Part shown: positions 7,712 to 10,888 of the stretch, one piece after another
Numbering within the stretch: position 1 is the stretch's first letter
How the letters are laid out: every line of letters begins with the position of its first letter
Source of the DNA: Flavobacteriales bacterium
Lineage (GTDB): Bacteria; Bacteroidota; Bacteroidia; Flavobacteriales_D; Parvicellaceae
DNA length: 10,888 nt
Assembly: GCA_026993705.1 (NCBI GenBank)
Contig: JALWSJ010000419.1
Coordinates: 1-10,888, forward strand
Reading direction: 5' to 3'
The notes under the pieces: model-generated
Seen by the model: only the letters and a program-made list of their open reading frames with translations
Told to the model about the DNA's origin: nothing
Database searches by the model: none
Translations under genes and position numbers: made by a program

Positions 7712-7863
7712 GGGCGTTCCCTTTACGGCATAAAAAAGTGGTTTCGTTATACTACACCACTTTTTAACGACCGTAATAGTCGGGCTATCACTACTCACTC
7801 TTTTGGTTTGCATATATGCAACAAACCAAAAGGAGTTCAAACACGCCGTTCTATCCCTAACGC
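7712..7863. repeat. Structured dispersed repeat, module A, copy 2
   Basis: A 152-base block from GGGCGTTCCC to CCCTAACGC, in the same orientation as 1300-1450. The inner stem is AAAAAGTGG with CCACTTTTT, where copy 1 has AAAAAGC with GCTTTTT. The second hairpin is CTTTTGGTTTGCATA (from 7800) with a partner ending CAAACCAAAAG, with the same 3-base bulge as copy 1. The TG-to-GT change in the 5' arm is matched by the complementary change in the 3' arm. Single-stranded parts (CGTTNNACTACA loop, GGGCTATCACTACTCACTC, GGAGTTCAAACACGCCG) are nearly identical. It lies between the divergent sppA and htrA genes, upstream of both. Confidence 0.85.
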
Positions 7864-7985
7864 AGTTGAGATAAGTGCAAAGAAAATGGAATTTAATATC
7901 CTTAGACGATGAATATTTTCTTTGCATAGCACCAGCTATGGAAATAAAATATGAAGAAGTATAAAGATACTAAAAACATTTTATT
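7864..7985. repeat. Structured dispersed repeat, module B, copy 2
   Basis: Follows module A directly, as in copy 1. Its central hairpin is CATAGC (7925-7930), loop ACCA, GCTATG (7935-7940). The flanking arms pair ATATTTT (7913-7919) with AAAATAT (7946-7952), where copy 3 has ATAAAAT with ATTTTAT, so three base pairs are swapped on both sides. The tail shared by copies 1 and 3 (GTTCTTTTCAAT...) is missing; instead the sequence runs into an inverted copy of the CCCTAACGCAGTT end. Confidence 0.75.
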
Positions 7986-7996
7986 GTGCTTAGATT

Positions 7997-8026
7997 AACT
8001 GTGTTAGGGATACAAATCCCTAACGC
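7997..8026. repeat. Inverted repeat end bounding copy 2
   Basis: AACTGTGTTAGGGATA (7997-8012) is the reverse complement, with one mismatch, of TATCCCTAACGCAGTT at the junction of modules A and B (7852-7867), so module B of this copy is flanked by inverted repeats about 16 bases long. Immediately after comes a direct ATCCCTAACGC (8016-8026), which makes a local 9-bp hairpin, GTTAGGGAT (8003-8011) with ATCCCTAAC (8016-8024) around an ACAA loop. This probably marks the right boundary of the full-length element, giving 7712-8026 overall. Confidence 0.65.
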
Positions 8027-8035
8027 GTGGAAATT

Positions 8036-8083
8036 GAAAAAGTAGTAGTAGTAATCAAATTCAATTACCACTACTACTTTTTC
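8036..8083. other. Orphan 20-bp hairpin, terminator-like
   Basis: GAAAAAGTAGTAGTAGTAAT (8036-8055), an 8-base loop, then ATTACCACTACTACTTTTTC (8064-8083). Nineteen of 20 positions pair; the remaining one is A/C on the plus strand and G/T (wobble) on the minus strand. The A and T tracts at the base make it resemble an intrinsic terminator in either direction, but no gene ends here: the nearest genes diverge. It could end a short transcript arising in the repeat region or insulate the two divergent promoters. The remaining bases to 8195 show no other recognisable feature. Confidence 0.6.
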
Positions 8084-8202
8084 ATCAAAAAAGCATCAGC
8101 CGGCAAATCTACAAGAAAAACCAATAAAAGCCTCCCTTTTTATTGAAATAATGTCCCCTAAAAACTTCAACCCAAAACAAACAAGCATTAATCACTTTGT
8201 GT

Positions 8203-8247
8203 TTAACTTTTTTTAACACAACTATATGTAACTTAACACCTTAACAC
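8203..8247 (+). promoter_or_regulatory. TTAAC/TTAACAC box cluster upstream of htrA
   Basis: TTAAC occurs at 8203-8207, 8213-8217, 8233-8237 and 8241-8245; the last three extend to TTAACAC. The first three starts are spaced 10 and 20 bases apart, close to whole helical turns, which suits a regulator binding one face of DNA. A poor promoter match is present nearby: TTG at 8197-8199 and TATATGTA at 8223-8230 with 23 bases between. The leader to the ATG at 8283 is about 35 bases after the last box. As HtrA genes are commonly envelope-stress induced, these boxes are candidate control sites; the regulator is unknown. Confidence 0.4.
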
Positions 8248-8282
8248 CCGTTCTAAGAAAGAAAAACACAAAAAATATAATT

Positions 8283-9743
8283 ATGAAAACAGTAAAAACA
8301 ATAGTAGCGGGAGCAGTTGGAGGAGCATTAAGTTTTGGAATGTTTTTCTATTTCAGCTCTCCTAAAGAAAAAGTAATAGAGATACAAAAAGAAGTCGTTA
8401 CCCAACCCTCAATAAAACCGATTCAAGTAGCTTACAACGGAGGATTAACCCCCGTAAACACAAAAGACTTTACTTATGCCGCAGAAAAAACAGTCAATTC
8501 CGTAGTACATATTAAATCTATACACAACCAAAAATACACAAGAGACCCTTATCTCGACTATTTTTGGGGAGCACATGGAAGCAGAGGTGTACGTCCAATG
8601 GTTGCAACAGGTTCAGGAGTTATCATTTCAGCCGATGGATATATCGTAACCAATAATCACGTTATAAAAGGAGCTGACAAAGTAAGCGTTTCCACAAATG
8701 ATGGACACGTCTATGACGCTACAATCATAGGAACCGACCCCGGTACCGATTTAGCCTTAATAAAAATCGACGAAGATGATTTACCATACTCAGAATTTGC
8801 CAATTCTGATAACGTCAAAGTCGGCGAATGGGTTTTGGCTGTCGGAAATCCTTTTGATTTAACCTCAACGGTTACAGCGGGGATTGTGAGTGCCAAAGCA
8901 AGAAATATCAACCTACTAAAAAGAAGTAAAGATGTATTTCCTTTAGAATCCTTTATACAAACCGATGCCGCGGTCAACCCCGGGAACAGTGGGGGAGCTT
9001 TGGTAAATACAAACGGAGAATTAGTCGGTATCAATACCGCAATCGCTTCAAAAACAGGTTCATATTCAGGATACTCATTTGCCGTCCCTTCCAACATCGC
9101 ACGAAAAGTTACCGAAGATTTGTTAGCCTACGGAGTCGTTCAAAGAGCATATATAGGTGTAGGAATAGCAGATGTTAATCAACAAATTGCTGACGAACTT
9201 GGACTAAAAGATTTAAAAGGAGTGTTGGTAAGTGCTTTAGCCGATGGTGGAGCTGCTCAAGAAGCAGGAATAGAAGTAGAAGATGTTATTCTAAAAGTAG
9301 GAAATGTTGAGGTAAATGACGTTCCCCAACTACAAGAACAAATCGGAAAATTCAGACCCGGTGATAAAGTAAACCTAACAATACGAAGAGACGGAGAAGA
9401 AAAAATAATCACCGTTAAACTCAGAAACCGCGAAGGAAAAACAAATTTAGTAAGCAAAGAAGAACTAAACAAATTCAGTATTTTAGGTGCAGACTTCAAA
9501 CCTTTAAACAACCAAGAATTAAGAGCCCTGAGAATCAAAAACGGTGTAAAAATAGACAAATTGCAAGCAGGAAAATTACGAAGTGCGGGAATCACCGAAG
9601 GCTTTGTAATAACACACTTAAACAAAAAGCCGGTTTATACACCGAAAGAAGTAGTCGAATTTTTCAAAAACAAAAAAGGAGGCGTTTTAGTTGAAGGAGT
9701 TTATCCAAACGGAATGAAAGGATACGTTGGTTTTGGTTTATAA
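8283..9743 (+). CDS. degQ: HtrA/Deg-family periplasmic serine protease with two PDZ domains
   Basis: This 486-residue protein degrades and chaperones misfolded envelope proteins. Residues about 7-25 (IVAGAVGGALSFGMFFYF) form a signal peptide or signal anchor. The trypsin-like domain carries a full catalytic triad: H126 in VTNNHVIKGAD, D156 in DPGTDLALIKI, and S236 in TDAAVNPGNSGGALVN. PDZ1 spans about 288-388 (GVLVSALADGGAAQEAGIEVEDVIL), and a second, more divergent PDZ spans about 400-486 (LRSAGITEGFVITHLNKKPV). Protease plus two PDZ domains is the DegP/DegQ architecture; the choice between the two names is conventional. ATG at 8283 gives the expected short basic N terminus. It is monocistronic, divergent from sppA, with candidate regulatory boxes upstream and its own terminator downstream. 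Confidence 0.94.
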   Translation: MKTVKTIVAGAVGGALSFGMFFYFSSPKEKVIEIQKEVVTQPSIKPIQVAYNGGLTPVNTKDFTYAAEKTVNSVVHIKSIHNQKYTRDPYLDYFWGAHGSRGVRPMVATGSGVIISADGYIVTNNHVIKGADKVSVSTNDGHVYDATIIGTDPGTDLALIKIDEDDLPYSEFANSDNVKVGEWVLAVGNPFDLTSTVTAGIVSAKARNINLLKRSKDVFPLESFIQTDAAVNPGNSGGALVNTNGELVGINTAIASKTGSYSGYSFAVPSNIARKVTEDLLAYGVVQRAYIGVGIADVNQQIADELGLKDLKGVLVSALADGGAAQEAGIEVEDVILKVGNVEVNDVPQLQEQIGKFRPGDKVNLTIRRDGEEKIITVKLRNREGKTNLVSKEELNKFSILGADFKPLNNQELRALRIKNGVKIDKLQAGKLRSAGITEGFVITHLNKKPVYTPKEVVEFFKNKKGGVLVEGVYPNGMKGYVGFGL

Positions 9744-9770
9744 TTCTGTTTTCATAGTGTTAAATAAAAG

Positions 9771-9807
9771 AGGTGTACTATCATTAGTACACCTTTTCTT
9801 TTTTTAG
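9771..9807 (+). terminator. Intrinsic terminator of htrA gene
   Basis: A perfect 10-bp stem, AGGTGTACTA (9771-9780) and TAGTACACCT (9785-9794), with a TCAT loop, followed by a long T-rich run (TTTCTTTTTTT). It starts 27 bases after the htrA stop and ends that transcript before scoA. Confidence 0.9.
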
Positions 9808-9837
9808 GAATAACAAACTAAATTTCAAGAAAAAAGC

Positions 9838-9845
9838 TATCTTTA
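9838..9845 (+). promoter_or_regulatory. Possible -7 box for scoAB
   Basis: TATCTTTA fits TAnnTTTG except for the last base, and lies 24 bases before the ATG at 9870. No TTG is present at the expected -33 distance. A promoter must lie between the terminator ending near 9807 and the start codon, which makes this the best candidate in a short stretch. Confidence 0.3.
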
Positions 9846-9869
9846 GGGAGTAAAAAAGACAAATATATT

Positions 9870-10565
9870 ATGAACAAGGTTGTAAAAGACGCTCACGAAG
9901 CGTGTAAAGACATTCAAGACGGAATGACCGTTATGCTCGGAGGGTTCGGGCTATGCGGTATTCCGGAAAACAGTATAGCGGAACTGGTTGATAAAGAAGT
10001 TACCAATCTGACTTGCATCTCCAACAATGCCGGAGTGGACGATTTCGGTCTAGGCTTATTATTACAAAAACATCAAATCAAAAAAATGGTTTCTTCATAC
10101 GTGGGAGAAAACGATGAGTTCGAACGCCAGATGTTAAGCGGAGAACTGGAAGTAGATTTAATCCCGCAAGGAAGTTTAGCAGAACGATGCCGAGCAGGAG
10201 GAGCAGGAATCCCCGCTTTCTTTACACCGGCAGGCTACGGAACAGAAGTAGCAGAAGGTAAAGAAGTACGAGAATTTAACGGCAAACCACACATTTTAGA
10301 AACAGCCTTAACAGCCGATTTCGCCATCGTAAAAGCATGGAAAGGAGACACAGAAGGAAACTTAATCTATAAAGCAACCGCAAGAAATTTCAATCCACTT
10401 ATGGCAATGGCAGGAAAAATCACCATTGCAGAAGTAGAAGAGTTAGTACCCGCAGGAGAACTAGACCCTAACGAAATACATACACCGGGCATATTCGTAC
10501 AACGAATTTTCCAAGGAAAAGATTACGAAAAAAGAATTGAAAAGAAAACCATAAGAAAGGATTAA
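9870..10565 (+). CDS. scoA: 3-oxoacid (succinyl-CoA:acetoacetate) CoA-transferase, subunit A
   Basis: This 231-residue protein is the alpha subunit of a family I CoA-transferase, which moves CoA from succinyl-CoA to acetoacetate or similar 3-oxoacids in the cytosol, feeding them into central metabolism. The family signature is clear: DGMTVMLGGFGLCGIPE at residues 17-33. Other typical stretches are NNAGVDDFGLG, SYVGEN, PQGSLAERCRAGGAGIPAF, and the C-terminal EVEELVPAGELDPNEIHTPG. Length is normal for subunit A. The catalytic glutamate is on subunit B, which follows in the same direction. The usual tight scoA-scoB spacing is replaced by 172 bases holding a structured repeat. ATG at 9870 fits the family N terminus (MNKVVKDAHEA). 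Substrate preference among 3-oxoacids cannot be read from sequence. Confidence 0.94.
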   Translation: MNKVVKDAHEACKDIQDGMTVMLGGFGLCGIPENSIAELVDKEVTNLTCISNNAGVDDFGLGLLLQKHQIKKMVSSYVGENDEFERQMLSGELEVDLIPQGSLAERCRAGGAGIPAFFTPAGYGTEVAEGKEVREFNGKPHILETALTADFAIVKAWKGDTEGNLIYKATARNFNPLMAMAGKITIAEVEELVPAGELDPNEIHTPGIFVQRIFQGKDYEKRIEKKTIRKD

Positions 10566-10590
10566 AAGCATTTGATTATTAAAAAGAGCC

Positions 10591-10724
10591 GAAAGAAAGT
10601 GAGTTTTAGTTTTCTTAGACGATGAATAAAATCTTTGCATAGCCGTAGCTATGGAAATATTTTATGAAGATGGATAAAGAGAATAAAAACGCTTTATAAG
10701 GTTCTTTTCAATGTTTAAATGGTA
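10591..10724. repeat. Structured dispersed repeat, module B only, copy 3
   Basis: A lone module B lying between scoA and scoB. The central hairpin is CATAGC (10638-10643), loop CGTA, GCTATG (10648-10653). The arms extend through ATAAAAT (10626-10632) with ATTTTAT (10659-10665) and further imperfect pairing from TTTTAG (10604) to AATAAAA (10682-10688). The last 34 bases (10691-10724) match the tail of copy 1. Module A (GGGCGTTCCC...CCCTAACGC) is absent, showing that B can exist without A. It begins about 25 bases after the scoA stop and ends 13 bases before the scoB start, so it should be transcribed as part of the scoAB message. Confidence 0.78.
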
Positions 10725-10737
10725 AAAAGCATACGAA

Positions 10738-10888
10738 ATGTTAACAAAAGAACAAATAGCACAACGCATAGCACAAGAACTACAAGACGGTTGGTACGTA
10801 AACTTAGGCATAGGAATTCCCACCTTGGTAGCTAATTATATTCCCGAAGGAATCGAAGTAGAATTTCAATCTGAAAACGGAATATTAG
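10738..10888 (+). CDS. scoB: 3-oxoacid CoA-transferase, subunit B, 5' part
   Basis: The first 50 codons of the beta subunit; the gene runs off the right edge. MLTKEQIAQRIAQEL is a typical N terminus, DGWYVNLGIGIPTLVANYIP (17-36) is the family glycine-rich motif, and the catalytic Glu is E46 in the SENG signature. It pairs with scoA upstream to form the active heteromer. The ATG at 10738 follows immediately after the repeat, and no Shine-Dalgarno sequence is evident (AAAAAGCATACGAA before it). Confidence 0.93.
   Translation, partial: MLTKEQIAQRIAQELQDGWYVNLGIGIPTLVANYIPEGIEVEFQSENGIL

Noticed and set aside
7706..7927. Minus-strand open frame of 73 codons upstream of sppA
   Set aside because: It is formed by repeat modules A and B; the translation differs from the one in copy 1, and the conserved features are hairpins rather than codons.
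8711..9097. Minus-strand open frame of 128 codons opposite the HtrA gene
   Set aside because: Antisense to the protease domain with the full catalytic triad; no independent coding evidence.

Overview
The window looks like chromosomal DNA of a low-GC member of the Bacteroidota, most likely order Flavobacteriales. The reasons are the AT-rich protein-coding style, a textbook Bacteroidota promoter (TTG-N19-TACATTTG, 3250-3279), lineage-typical proteins (YifB with its usual cysteines replaced, a secreted unknown of flavobacterial type, a 602-residue SppA next to a prohibitin-like protein) and near absence of Shine-Dalgarno sequences. The species cannot be named from the sequence.

Layout. (1) 1-1291, plus strand: the 3' end of an AAA_28/NadR-like ATPase gene overlapping by 4 bases a TTG-started UbiA-family prenyltransferase gene. 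(2) 1292-1691, 400 bases without a gene, mostly filled by the first copy of a structured dispersed repeat (modules A and B). (3) 1692-3233, plus: YifB/ComM-family Mg-chelatase-like AAA+ ATPase. (4) 3318-4898, plus: a secreted 526-residue protein of unknown function with its own strong promoter and a shared bidirectional terminator (4921-4958). (5) 4997-7649, minus: a two-gene operon, sppA followed 10 bases later by a prohibitin/SPFH gene. (6) 7650-8282, 633 bases without a gene: second copy of the A+B repeat with an extra inverted end, an orphan 20-bp hairpin, and a set of TTAAC/TTAACAC boxes. (7) 8283-9743, plus: periplasmic HtrA/Deg protease with two PDZ domains and its own terminator. (8) 9870-10888, plus: scoA and the beginning of scoB (the two subunits of 3-oxoacid CoA-transferase), separated by 172 bases that contain a third, B-only copy of the repeat.

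Functionally, the centre of the window is an envelope-proteolysis neighbourhood: SppA, a prohibitin-like membrane scaffold and HtrA/Deg are arranged divergently around one long intergenic region. The other genes are ordinary housekeeping functions (prenyl transfer, AAA+ ATPase, ketone-body/acetoacetate CoA transfer).

The least explained content is non-coding. A roughly 150-base module A (two copies) and a roughly 110-135-base module B (three copies) are conserved and predicted to fold. Differences between copies fall on both sides of the stems, so base pairing is preserved, which supports selection for or duplication of a structured element rather than a decayed gene. No CRISPR array, tRNA, rRNA, prophage or complete transposase gene was seen.
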